In this document: positions 15,321 through 27,066 of the stretch, piece after piece
How the letters are laid out: each line of letters starts with the position of its first letter
How positions within the stretch are numbered: position 1 is the stretch's first letter
Source of the DNA: Hydrotalea sandarakina
Lineage (GTDB): Bacteria > Bacteroidota > Bacteroidia > Chitinophagales > Chitinophagaceae
Length of the DNA stretch: 64,000 nt
Assembly: GCF_003254115.1 (NCBI RefSeq)
Contig: NZ_QKZV01000004.1
Location: 1-64,000, forward strand
Direction of reading: 5' to 3'
Position numbers and translations under genes: made by a program
The notes under the pieces: generated by a model
The model's database searches: none
The model's input: the letters and a program-made list of their open reading frames with translations, nothing else
Told to the model about the DNA's origin: nothing

Positions 15321-18300
15321 ATGAACTCAATTGCATTTATTGATACGGAGGTTGAGCCAAAGAGCCAAAAGATACTTGACATTGGAAGTGTCAAGGGTGA
15401 TGGAAGTTCTTTTCATAAAAATTCCGTAGCCGAGTTCATTCTATTTCTGAACGGAACACAATTCATTTGCGGACACAACATTTTCAATCACGACATAAAG
15501 TATATCGGAAAAGCACTCACTGATGCAGGAATAAATTCAGCAAACATCATTGACACTTTGTTTTTATCTCCCCTACTTTTCCCCACAAAGCCGTATCATG
15601 CTTTATTGAAGGACGATAAACTTCAATCAGAGGAAATGAACAATCCTTTGAATGATTCTGTCAAAGCAAGAGATTTATTCAATGACGAAGTTGCTGCTTT
15701 CAGCCAAGCAGACGAAACTCTTAAACAGCTTTTCTATTTACTATTGAAAGACAAAAAGGAGTTTCAATCTTTTTTCCGTTTCATCGCATATACATGTGCT
15801 AGCAAAGACATTGAACAACTAATTCGCCAAAAATTTCAAAATGAAATCTGCGAACGTGTTGATTTGAGGAGAATAATTTCAGAACACCCGATTGAACTTG
15901 CTTACTGTTTGTCCCTTATAGACTCGTTCATTCAATTCAAGAAAACACATTCCATCACACCGCCTTGGGTGCTGAAAAATTATCCAGAAGTTGAACGAAT
16001 AATGTTTCGCTTGCGAAACAGACCATGCGTAAGTGGTTGTGTATATTGCAACAATGCTTTAGACGTACACAAAAGTTTGAAACGTTTTTTTGGTTTTGAT
16101 TCATTCAGAACTTATGCAGGTGAGCCACTGCAAGAGAAAGCAGTTAAAGCTGCAGTTGACAACAAATCAATTCTTGCAGTTTTCCCAACTGGTGGTGGCA
16201 AGTCAATCACCTTTCAATTGCCTGCTTTGATGAGTGGAGAAAATTCAAAGGGTTTGACGGTTGTAATCTCCCCTTTGCAATCGTTGATGAAAGACCAAGT
16301 TGATAATCTTGAAAAAGCAAACATTGTTGAAGCTGTTACCATAAATGGTTTGCTTGACCCGATTGAAAGAGCAAAATCTTTTGAACGAGTTGAAGACGGC
16401 TCTGCTAGCATTCTCTACATCTCACCTGAATCACTCCGTTCAAGGACAATTGAGAAATTGATTTTAGGTAGAAAGATTGCTCGGTTTGTGATTGACGAAG
16501 CTCACTGCTTTTCTTCGTGGGGACAAGATTTCAGGGTTGATTATTTATACATCGGAGATTTCATCAAGCAAATACAAGAAAAGAAAAATCTTGAAGATGG
16601 AATTCCAGTTTCATGTTTTACTGCAACTGCAAAGCAAAAAGTAATTGAAGATATTCGTGACTATTTCAAAGAAAAACTTTCGCTTGAACTTGAACTATTC
16701 ACTTCAAAAGCATCACGAACAAATCTTCAATACAAAGTTTTTGAGAAAGGAGATGAAGAGGAAAAGTATCAGACAGCAAGAGATTTGATTGAGGAGAAAA
16801 ATTGTCCGACTATCATTTATGTTTCAAGAACACGAAAAGCATATTCACTTGCAGAAAGATTAACTGAAGATGGTTTCAATGCAAAACCTTATCACGGCAA
16901 AATGGATGTGAAGGAAAAAACTGCAAACCAGAATGCTTTCATATCTGGTGAAGTTCAAATTATGGTAGCGACTTCTGCATTCGGAATGGGGGTTGACAAA
17001 AAAGATGTGGGCATGGTGATTCACTATGAAATTTCAGATTCACTTGAAAACTACATTCAGGAAGCAGGCAGAGCAGGACGAGATGAAAATATTGTTGCTA
17101 ATTGCTTCGTATTGTTCAACGAGGAAGACCTTGGAAAACATTTCATCCTATTAAATCAAACCAAACTTTCAATCAAAGAGATTCAACAGATTTGGAAAGC
17201 AATAAAGGAAATTACAAGATTCCGTTCAACTGTTTCAAACTCTGCGTTAGAAATTGCACGAAAAGCAGGTTGGGATGATAATGTTGTTGAGATTGAAACA
17301 AGGGTAACTACAGCAATTGCAGCATTGGAAGATGCTGGGTATTTGAAGCGGGGACAAAATATGCCGAGAGTTTTTGCCAATAGTATTCTTTCAAAGAATG
17401 CACAGGAAGCAATTGACAAAATCAATGCTTCGGAAAAATTTGAGGAGAAGCAGAAAGAAAAAGGGATCCGAATTATCAAGAAACTTTTTTCTAGTAAAAG
17501 TAGAAAGCAATCAAATGATGAATCAGCTGAATCAAGAATTGATTACATCAGCGACCATTTGGGGATTGTAAAGGAAGAAGTGATAAACATTGTGAATCTT
17601 CTTCGTGAGGAAAAGATTTTAGCAGATGCAAAGGACTTAACTGCATTTATCAGGAAAGGTGAAAACAAAAATCGTTCACTCAATATTGTTGAAGCGTTCG
17701 GTAAGATTGAAAACTTTTTACTTTCTATTTTTGAAGAAACGGAAAAAACATTTCACATTAAAGAACTGAATGAAAAAGCAGAGGCAAATGGTTGTGAAGA
17801 TATAACCACTAACAAACTAAAAACCATTGTCAACTTTTGGGCAATAAAGAATTGGATTAAGCGACAGAATCTTGAATACTCAAAAAATCATATTGCAGTT
17901 CTTTGCCTTCATCCGAAAGATACTCTGAAAGAAAAGTTAGGGCGGCGGCATGAGTTAGCAAAGTTCATTGTTGAATATCTCTATGAGAAAAGTAATCTGA
18001 ATGTTTCCGAAGATGACAAAGACAAGGAAGATGTATTGGTTGAGTTTTCAGTTCACGAGTTGAAAGATGAGTTTGAAAGGAAGCCAAAAATGTTTGAAAT
18101 GAAAATCACACTTGATGATGTTGAAGATTCTCTTTTCTACTTGTCAAGAATTGATGCCATAAAAATTGAAGGAGGGTTCCTTGTAGTTTATAATAAACTG
18201 ACCATTGAAAGAGTTGAACAAGACAACTATAAAAAATACACAAAGGAAGATTATCGTAAGTTGAATCAGTTTTATGAAAACAAGGTTCAGCAAATTCATA

Positions 18301-20138
18301 TTGTCGGAGAGTATGCAAAGAAGATGATTGACGATTACCAGGATGCTCTACAATTTGTTGAAGATTACTTTCAACTCAATTATGCTTCGTTCCTAAAGAA
18401 ATATTTTCCGGGAAGCAAAATTGACAACCTGAAACTCAAAATGACCCCTGGAAAATTCAAGCAACTTTTTGGAGAACTTTCACCAACGCAGTTGAAAATT
18501 ATCAATGACAGTGAACCAAAAATTGTAGTAGCGGCTGGACCTGGAAGTGGTAAAACAAGAGTGTTGGTTCACAAACTTGCTTCATTGCTTTTGATGGAAG
18601 ATGTAAAACATGAACAGTTGCTCATGGTAACTTTTTCAAGAGCAGCAGCAACAGAATTCAAAAAGCGTTTGTTGAAGTTAATTGGCAACGCAGCAAACTA
18701 CATAGAGATAAAAACTTTTCATTCCTACTGCTTTGACTTGTTAGGCAAGGTTGGAAGTTTGGAAAAGTCTGATGTGATTTTGAAAAAAACAATTGAGAAA
18801 ATCAAAAACAAGGAAGTTGAAGCGAGTCGAATTACCAAGACTGTTTTGGTGATTGACGAAGCACAGGACATGGATGAAGATGAATACAATCTGATAAATG
18901 CTTTAATGGAGCAAAACGAAGAAATGAGAGTAATTGCAGTTGGTGATGATGACCAAAACATATATGAGTTCAGAGGAGCAAGTGCAAAATATCTTGAACA
19001 ATTTATTGAGTTGAACAAAGCAGTCAAGCATGAATTGGTTGAAAATTATAGGAGCAAAGGCAACCTTGTTAAATTCACGAATCAATTTGTAAAAAGAATT
19101 CGCCACCGCTTAAAAGACACCCCAATTATTGCAAGGCAAACTGACAATGGAAGAATAAAATTGGTTCGTTATCAAAGCGGCAATCTCATTACTCCGCTTG
19201 TGCATGACATACTCACAACTGGGCTTACAGGAACAACATGTGTGCTTACGAAGACAAATGAGGAAGCATTGCAAATCACAGGATTACTTTTGAAACATAA
19301 CATACAAGCGAAGTTGATTCAAACGAATGACGGTTTCAGTTTGTATAATCTTTCAGAAGTGAGATTCTTTTTAAGCCGGTTGAATTTGGCTGATGATGTT
19401 TTCATAATCAGTGATGATGTTTGGGCAAATGCAAAGCGGGAATTAATAATCAGATTTCGCAATAGCACAAAGTTGGAAGTATGCAACAACATCATTAAAG
19501 ATTTTGAAGCGACCAATCCCAAGAAGAAATACAAATCAGATTTGGAAGTTTTCATTCGTGAATCCAAGTTGGAAGATTTTTTCAATGAAAACGGAGAAAC
19601 AATTTTTGTTTCAACTATTCACAAAGCAAAGGGAAAAGAGTTTGACAATGTTTTCCTGATGCTTGAAAACATCAATCCTACAACAGACGAAGCAAGACGC
19701 CAGTTATATGTTGCAATGACAAGGGCAAAGCAGAACCTGACTGTTCACTTGAATTCAGATTTCCTTGACGACCTAACAGCAGAAAATTTAGAACGAGTTG
19801 ATGATAGAGAAATTTATTTACCACCAAATGAAATGACAATGCATCTGACTTTCAAAGATGTTTGGCTTGATTACTTCATCAACAAACAATATTTGGTATC
19901 TCAACTTACAAGTGGAGATACTTTGACTTTGAACGGAGATGAATGTTTGAATTCAAAGGGACAATCTGTTTTGAAATTCTCGCAGCAATTTGTAAAGCAA
20001 ATTCAAAGTATGAGAGAGAGAAATTATGAATTAAAAAGTGCGAAAGTTAACTTCATTCTTTACTGGCTTAAAGAAGGAGAAGAAAAGGAAGTTAAAATTG
20101 TTTTACCGGAATTATATTTTGAAAGGAGAACCAACTAA
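15321..20138 (+). CDS. DEDD exonuclease - RecQ helicase - UvrD-like helicase fusion
   Basis: This single 1605-aa protein joins three enzymes. Residues 1-130 resemble a DnaQ-type 3'-5' exonuclease (FIDTEVEP near 6, CGHNIFNHD near 51). Residues about 265-650 are a RecQ-type SF2 helicase (FPTGGGKS near 288, DEAHCFSSWGQDFR near 391, AGRAGRDEN near 583), followed by a helical region. Residues about 1050-1500 are a UvrD/Rep-type SF1 helicase (AAGPGSGKTR near 1072, VIDEAQDMDEDEY near 1177, VAMTRAKQNL near 1466). Both motor sites look intact. It stands alone between palindromes R2 and R3. The combination suggests DNA unwinding with degradation, probably in defence against foreign DNA or in repair. 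The exonuclease assignment is the least certain part. Confidence 0.85.
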   Translation: MNSIAFIDTEVEPKSQKILDIGSVKGDGSSFHKNSVAEFILFLNGTQFICGHNIFNHDIKYIGKALTDAGINSANIIDTLFLSPLLFPTKPYHALLKDDKLQSEEMNNPLNDSVKARDLFNDEVAAFSQADETLKQLFYLLLKDKKEFQSFFRFIAYTCASKDIEQLIRQKFQNEICERVDLRRIISEHPIELAYCLSLIDSFIQFKKTHSITPPWVLKNYPEVERIMFRLRNRPCVSGCVYCNNALDVHKSLKRFFGFDSFRTYAGEPLQEKAVKAAVDNKSILAVFPTGGGKSITFQLPALMSGENSKGLTVVISPLQSLMKDQVDNLEKANIVEAVTINGLLDPIERAKSFERVEDGSASILYISPESLRSRTIEKLILGRKIARFVIDEAHCFSSWGQDFRVDYLYIGDFIKQIQEKKNLEDGIPVSCFTATAKQKVIEDIRDYFKEKLSLELELFTSKASRTNLQYKVFEKGDEEEKYQTARDLIEEKNCPTIIYVSRTRKAYSLAERLTEDGFNAKPYHGKMDVKEKTANQNAFISGEVQIMVATSAFGMGVDKKDVGMVIHYEISDSLENYIQEAGRAGRDENIVANCFVLFNEEDLGKHFILLNQTKLSIKEIQQIWKAIKEITRFRSTVSNSALEIARKAGWDDNVVEIETRVTTAIAALEDAGYLKRGQNMPRVFANSILSKNAQEAIDKINASEKFEEKQKEKGIRIIKKLFSSKSRKQSNDESAESRIDYISDHLGIVKEEVINIVNLLREEKILADAKDLTAFIRKGENKNRSLNIVEAFGKIENFLLSIFEETEKTFHIKELNEKAEANGCEDITTNKLKTIVNFWAIKNWIKRQNLEYSKNHIAVLCLHPKDTLKEKLGRRHELAKFIVEYLYEKSNLNVSEDDKDKEDVLVEFSVHELKDEFERKPKMFEMKITLDDVEDSLFYLSRIDAIKIEGGFLVVYNKLTIERVEQDNYKKYTKEDYRKLNQFYENKVQQIHIVGEYAKKMIDDYQDALQFVEDYFQLNYASFLKKYFPGSKIDNLKLKMTPGKFKQLFGELSPTQLKIINDSEPKIVVAAGPGSGKTRVLVHKLASLLLMEDVKHEQLLMVTFSRAAATEFKKRLLKLIGNAANYIEIKTFHSYCFDLLGKVGSLEKSDVILKKTIEKIKNKEVEASRITKTVLVIDEAQDMDEDEYNLINALMEQNEEMRVIAVGDDDQNIYEFRGASAKYLEQFIELNKAVKHELVENYRSKGNLVKFTNQFVKRIRHRLKDTPIIARQTDNGRIKLVRYQSGNLITPLVHDILTTGLTGTTCVLTKTNEEALQITGLLLKHNIQAKLIQTNDGFSLYNLSEVRFFLSRLNLADDVFIISDDVWANAKRELIIRFRNSTKLEVCNNIIKDFEATNPKKKYKSDLEVFIRESKLEDFFNENGETIFVSTIHKAKGKEFDNVFLMLENINPTTDEARRQLYVAMTRAKQNLTVHLNSDFLDDLTAENLERVDDREIYLPPNEMTMHLTFKDVWLDYFINKQYLVSQLTSGDTLTLNGDECLNSKGQSVLKFSQQFVKQIQSMRERNYELKSAKVNFILYWLKEGEEKEVKIVLPELYFERRTN

Positions 20139-20360
20139 TAAGCCAATACACAAATTTACAAGCTACAAGCCATGGTACAGACCAAAGCTTACAAAAGAGT
20201 GTGTTTTTTTTCCCCAATAAGAAATTCAAATATTTTTTACCCTGGCCTTTGTTGTTTTAATTTTTTCCAACCGCACAACCCACGAAAGACGAACGATTTG
20301 ACAGTTTATTGCAGACCTTAACTAGAAGATGTAACTTGACACATACGCCAGATGTAGGAA

Positions 20361-20497
20361 CTGCTAACAGCCGTTTGCCGCAATGGGGGCTGATGTGGTT
20401 AAATCAAGCGCAGTACCTCTATCAACATTTGTGCTTGGTTGATAGTGAAGTACCCCGAAATCTCCGCCACTACGCCATGCCACAAAACGCTATACAC
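20361..20497 (+). repeat. attC-like imperfect palindrome, family R, copy 3
   Basis: This 137-bp element begins CTGCTAACAGCCGTTTGCCG. Its right arm CTCCGCCACTACGCCATGCC matches copy 1 closely, and it ends AAACGCTATACAC, the most diverged terminus. A central hairpin CTATCAAC/GGTTGATAG is present. It lies 222 bp after the helicase gene and marks the right end of the accessory region. Confidence 0.7.
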
Positions 20498-20980
20498 AAT
20501 CCTAAAACAAAATCCCCTTCACTAGTAAGCTAAAAGTTATTCAAAGCGAAGTGTATCTAACAGCCCACTGTACATTTCAAAGTCGAACAAAATCAATAGT
20601 ATTAAAAACACCCCTGTAAAAGAGATGAAATAGCCAATACATGGCAGGCATTAATTAATTCATTCAGATCGAGTACAAAACAAAATAAGAAAAAGAAACC
20701 ACCAGAAGGTAAACTCTTAGGTTAATGCTACATTTAAGCTTTCCAAATTCATTTTTGCCGCATAGCTAACGTTTATTTTTTAGGAAGCACTTTTGTGTAA
20801 TAATTAAATTCTAACAATTAAAATTATGGGCACCATCATTTCACAATTTAGTATCCTTATTAAAAGCAAACTCACAACACTTAACTAAAAGCAATTTAAA
20901 TTATTAAAATAGGTATGCTTTTCGCCAACCCATCACTATCAAATTAACACAGCTACTCTAATTATTTAAAACCAATTTCA
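20498..20980. other. AT-rich junction between accessory region and chromosome
   Basis: No gene, tRNA or direct repeat that could be an attachment site was found. Short open frames here have no recognisable content. The boundary of the accessory region probably falls inside this stretch. Confidence 0.5.
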
Positions 20981-21466
20981 TCACCCATTCAACATAACAT
21001 TATAGGTAGGATCTTCTATTACATTTACATCAATTAATGTTTCGGCATTTTTTAGTAATCTACGGCAGTCGGGACTTAAATGTTCTAAATGAACTTTTTT
21101 GTTCTGTTTCTGGTAGCGTTCCGTTAACTTATTCAATGCTTCAATGGCTGACATATCTACCACTCTACTTTCGCTAAAATCTATTATTACTTCCTTAGGA
21201 TCATTAAGTATATCAAATTTCTCTGCAAACGCTGTGGTGGATGCAAAGAAAAGCGGACCGTATATTTCATAGTGCTTTACGCCATTTTCATCTACATATT
21301 TTCTTGCACGTATACGCTTGGTAAAATCTAATGCCAATAACTTATTCAGCAATAATAAGTCTAAACCTTCAGCAATAATCAGAAATATTATTCTTAACAT
21401 AATATATTGAAAGAATAAAACAGGTAAAAAAATGGAAAAAAGGAACTTGGCGGGAAAAGGTACCAA
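20981..21466 (-). pseudogene. SulP-family anion transporter remnant (STAS domain)
   Basis: The C-terminal 110 residues form a STAS domain (TKRIRARKY, YEIYGPLFFAS, VIIDFSESRVVDMSAIEAL), as in the cytoplasmic tail of SulP sulfate/bicarbonate transporters. The roughly 400-residue membrane domain is missing. The first 45 residues are hydrophobic but do not resemble a complete SulP helix set, and nothing recognisable continues upstream of 21466. This is probably a decayed gene rather than a free STAS protein, because the linker sequence is that of a full-length transporter. It sits at the edge of the accessory region. Confidence 0.6.
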
Positions 21467-21682
21467 TCTTATTCACTGTTTTTCAACTTAATAAAAACAA
21501 CCCTATTTTTTAAAACTTCAAACAACAACTAACCATTGTATGTTATCAATATATTGTTTAAAAATTTATATCAACGGTCAATAATTTTTTCACGACTATT
21601 AAAATAGGAGATATAGTTTCAGAAAAAGGAGATATTCAACAAATTGGCAACTGTAGTGTTATTATGAAAAAAATATTGAAAG

Positions 21683-22372
21683 ATGCAATATTTAATCATT
21701 GGCACTAATGGCATTGGTGGCGCACTGGCCACACAGTTAGCTGAAAAGAATCATACCGTTTTTGGCACTTATTTTCAACACCCTAAAACAAATACAAATA
21801 ATATTGAATACCATCCCTTAAATGTTTTAGACGATAATATTGATTTAAGCTTTTTACCTGAAAAACTTGATGGATTAGCTTATTGTGTTGGAAGCATAAT
21901 GCTAAAACCTTTTCAACGATTAACTGCAAACGATTTTATACAAGATTATCAGTTACAAGTAGTGGGTGCCGTTAAATTATTGCAACTATGTTTGCCTAAG
22001 TTAAAACAAAGTCAACAGGCCTCCGTTGTTTTATTCAGTACCATTGCGGTACAAACAGGCTTTAACTTTCACAGTTTGGTAAGCGCCAGCAAAGGTGCCA
22101 TTGAAGGCTTAACCAAAGCTTTAGCCGCTGAATGGGCACCTGCCATCCGTGTCAACTGCATAGCGCCTTCTATTACCAACACTGCTTTAGCACAAAACTT
22201 TTTAAACACACCCGAAAAAATTGAGTTGAATGCTCAACGACATCCATTAAAAAAAATTGGCAGTGCTAATGATGTGGCTAATTTGGCTTCATTTTTACTA
22301 AGCCCTGAAAGCAGTTGGATTACCGGTCAAATTTTTCATATTGACGGTGGCATGAGCAGCATAAAACTTTAA
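21683..22372 (+). CDS. Short-chain dehydrogenase/reductase (SDR) family protein
   Basis: This 229-aa protein has an N-terminal Rossmann motif GTNGIGGALA, an AYCVGSI segment in place of the usual NNAG, the active-site Ser in FSTIAVQTGF and the C-terminal WITGQIFHIDGGMS typical of SDRs. The catalytic YxxxK appears as VSASK, so the tyrosine is replaced by Val while the Lys stays. The protein may therefore be a non-classical SDR or use another residue. Substrate unknown. It is a single gene on the + strand, convergent with katG. Confidence 0.85.
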   Translation: MQYLIIGTNGIGGALATQLAEKNHTVFGTYFQHPKTNTNNIEYHPLNVLDDNIDLSFLPEKLDGLAYCVGSIMLKPFQRLTANDFIQDYQLQVVGAVKLLQLCLPKLKQSQQASVVLFSTIAVQTGFNFHSLVSASKGAIEGLTKALAAEWAPAIRVNCIAPSITNTALAQNFLNTPEKIELNAQRHPLKKIGSANDVANLASFLLSPESSWITGQIFHIDGGMSSIKL

Positions 22373-22389
22373 AACACCTATAGTTACAT

Positions 22390-22419
22390 AAAAAAAGAAA
22401 GCAACTGAGAACAGTTGCC
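22390..22419 (-). terminator. Rho-independent terminator of katG
   Basis: GCAACTG (22401-22407) and CAGTTGC (22412-22418) form a 7-bp stem with a 4-nt loop. On the minus strand it is followed by a T-rich run (complement of 22390-22400). It lies just downstream of the katG stop and could also stop the convergent SDR gene weakly. Confidence 0.8.
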
Positions 22420-22452
22420 TTCATATTACAAATCTGAACCAATATGAAAAAG

Positions 22453-24705
<2,253 letters not shown>

Positions 24706-24727
24706 TTATTTTATTAATTCAGATTTT

Positions 24728-24735
24728 CAAAAGTA
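24728..24735 (-). promoter_or_regulatory. Putative katG promoter -7 element
   Basis: On the minus strand this reads TACTTTTG, fitting the Bacteroidota -7 consensus TAnnTTTG, 29 bp upstream of the katG ATG. No clear -33 TTG was seen. Confidence 0.5.
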
Positions 24736-24899
24736 CAACAATAAAAACATAAGTTTTATTTATAAATACAATAATGAAATCGATAAAATCTATCAATTAA
24801 AATCTTCTTTTAACAAAGCATTCGCAGCAATTCATTAATAATTCAAGCAAATTTTGGCACAATACAGCGGCATATTTTTTGAATGCAGTAATTTGCAGT

Positions 24900-26942
24900 A
24901 TGCCTTTTCAAATTAATGCACCTTATTCACCCGGCGGAGATCAACCGGAAGCCATTAAACAATTGGTAAATGGATTACGAGCCGGCGAACAATTTCAAAC
25001 ATTATTAGGGGTAACCGGCAGCGGGAAAACTTTTACCATTGCCAACGTTATTCAACAAGTGCAAAGGCCAACGTTGGTATTAACGCATAATAAAACTTTA
25101 GTTGCGCAATTGTATGGGGAGTTTAAACAATTCTTTCCCAATAATGCAGTAGGTTACTTTGTAAGTTATTATGATTATTACCAGCCTGAAGCTTACATGC
25201 CTGTTAGTGATACCTATATTGAAAAAGACTTGAGCATTAATGAAGAACTGGATAAATTAAGACTGCAGGCTACATCCCAACTACTTACGGGGCGAAGAGA
25301 TATTATTGTGGTGGCCAGTGTTAGCTGTATATATGGCATGGGCAACCCAACAGATTATGAAAACGGCATTATTCGAATTCAACAGGGACAGGTAATTTCA
25401 CGTCAAGGATTTTTGCATGCCTTAGTTAATGCACTATACAATCGTTCGCAGGTAGAATTTAGCCGAGGCACTTTTCGTGTAAAAGGCGATACCGTTGATA
25501 TTAATTTACCTTATGCAGATTATGGCTATCGCATTCGCTTTTTTGGAGATGAAATTGAAACTATTGAAAGCCTTGATTTAGTTACCGGCAAAAAAATTGG
25601 CAGCTTGGAAAATGCCGCCATCTTCCCAGCCAACTTATACCTGGCACCAAAAGATATTTTACAACAGGTAATTTATGAAATTCAAGATGAAATGCGGCAG
25701 CAGGTTGAATACTTTACCAAAATCGGTAAATTTATTGAAGCCCAACGCATTAAAGAGCGTGTTGAGTACGATTTGGAAATGATTCGTGAATTGGGTTATT
25801 GTAATGGCATTGAAAATTACTCACGCTTTTTTGACCGCAGACAACCCGGCACACGTCCCTTCTGTTTATTAGATTATTTTCCAAAAGACTTTTTATGTGT
25901 TATTGATGAAAGCCACCAAACCATTCCGCAAATTGCCGGCATGTACGGTGGAGACAGAAGCAGAAAATTAGTATTGGTAGAATATGGTTTTAGATTACCA
26001 AGCGCATTAGATAATCGTCCATTGAATTTTCATGAATTTGAAAATTTAATTGGCCAAACCATTTTTGTAAGTGCAACACCCGGCGATTATGAATTAGAAA
26101 AAACGGGAGGCGTTGTAATTGAACAAGTAGTTAGACCTACCGGGTTATTAGATCCACCAATTGAAGTAAGGCCTTCTGTAAATCAAATTGATGATTTACT
26201 GGATGAGATAGATAAACGCGTTAAACAAGGCGATAGGGTTTTGGTTACCACACTAACCAAACGTATGGCCGAAGAAATGGATAAATACTTGCATAGAATT
26301 AACATAAAATCGAAATACATACACAGTGATGTGGATACATTGGAGCGGGTTGAAATTTTAAGACAACTAAGATTGGGAGAAATAGATGTTTTGGTAGGTG
26401 TTAATTTATTACGGGAAGGGCTTGACTTACCGGAAGTTTCATTGGTAGCTATTTTAGATGCAGATAAAGAGGGTTTTTTACGCAATGAAAAATCACTAAC
26501 ACAAACTGCAGGAAGAGCAGCCAGAAATGCCAATGGCTTAGTTATTTTTTATGCAGACACCATTACGGAAAGCATGCAAAAAACCATTGATGAAACCAAT
26601 CGTAGAAGAGAAAAACAAATTGCCTATAACATACAACACAATATTACACCCACTACCATAAAAAAATCCATTGAGCAAATTATGCAACAGACCTCTGTTT
26701 TAGACATAAAAGAAACAGAGCAGGAAAAAACGGTTAATACGGTTGCTTCAAAAGAGGGATTATTAGCTGCAGAAGATGCCGCTTCTTACCAAACAATTCC
26801 TCAATTAGAAAAAAGTATTGCACAAATTAAAAAGCAAATGGAAAAAGCAGCTCGTGATTTAGAATTTATTGAAGCTGCACATCTCCGCGATAAAATGTTT
26901 GCCTTGCAAGAACAATTAAAAGCCCTAAAAAAAGATAACTAG
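24900..26942 (+). CDS. uvrB: Excinuclease ABC subunit UvrB
   Basis: This is the damage-verifying helicase of nucleotide excision repair; it is loaded by UvrA and recruits UvrC. The protein has 680 aa from ATG 24900 (MPFQINAPYSPGGDQ); the frame extends 21 bp upstream to another ATG, but this start matches the family. It shows Walker A GVTGSGKTFT, the beta-hairpin YYDYYQPEAYMP that inserts between DNA strands, the DEAD-type box DESHQT, motif VI QTAGRAARN and a C-terminal UVR domain (final 40 residues, coiled coil) for UvrC binding. Single gene, divergent from katG. Confidence 0.97.
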   Translation: MPFQINAPYSPGGDQPEAIKQLVNGLRAGEQFQTLLGVTGSGKTFTIANVIQQVQRPTLVLTHNKTLVAQLYGEFKQFFPNNAVGYFVSYYDYYQPEAYMPVSDTYIEKDLSINEELDKLRLQATSQLLTGRRDIIVVASVSCIYGMGNPTDYENGIIRIQQGQVISRQGFLHALVNALYNRSQVEFSRGTFRVKGDTVDINLPYADYGYRIRFFGDEIETIESLDLVTGKKIGSLENAAIFPANLYLAPKDILQQVIYEIQDEMRQQVEYFTKIGKFIEAQRIKERVEYDLEMIRELGYCNGIENYSRFFDRRQPGTRPFCLLDYFPKDFLCVIDESHQTIPQIAGMYGGDRSRKLVLVEYGFRLPSALDNRPLNFHEFENLIGQTIFVSATPGDYELEKTGGVVIEQVVRPTGLLDPPIEVRPSVNQIDDLLDEIDKRVKQGDRVLVTTLTKRMAEEMDKYLHRINIKSKYIHSDVDTLERVEILRQLRLGEIDVLVGVNLLREGLDLPEVSLVAILDADKEGFLRNEKSLTQTAGRAARNANGLVIFYADTITESMQKTIDETNRRREKQIAYNIQHNITPTTIKKSIEQIMQQTSVLDIKETEQEKTVNTVASKEGLLAAEDAASYQTIPQLEKSIAQIKKQMEKAARDLEFIEAAHLRDKMFALQEQLKALKKDN

Positions 26943-27066
26943 AATACTGAAACATTGCCTCCTAAACATTTTTACCATTCAAAACACAATAGCTTTTTTC
27001 AAAATAATATTAAATGATGTATATTGTTATACATTAATAAAACCCCATACCCCATATTTTTGAAAC

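Noticed and set aside
13621-20497. CRISPR array
   Set aside because: The three repeats are about 136 bp, kilobases apart and separated by genes, so they do not form a repeat-spacer array.
20309-20533. 74-aa frame over palindrome R copy 3
   Set aside because: It lies mostly in the repeat, and the corresponding frame is not kept in copies 1 and 2.
20965-20978. Third match to the 18-bp inverted repeat (14 bp, TTTAAAACCAATTT)
   Set aside because: It is short, AT-rich and at the 3' end of the STAS remnant; it is likely chance.
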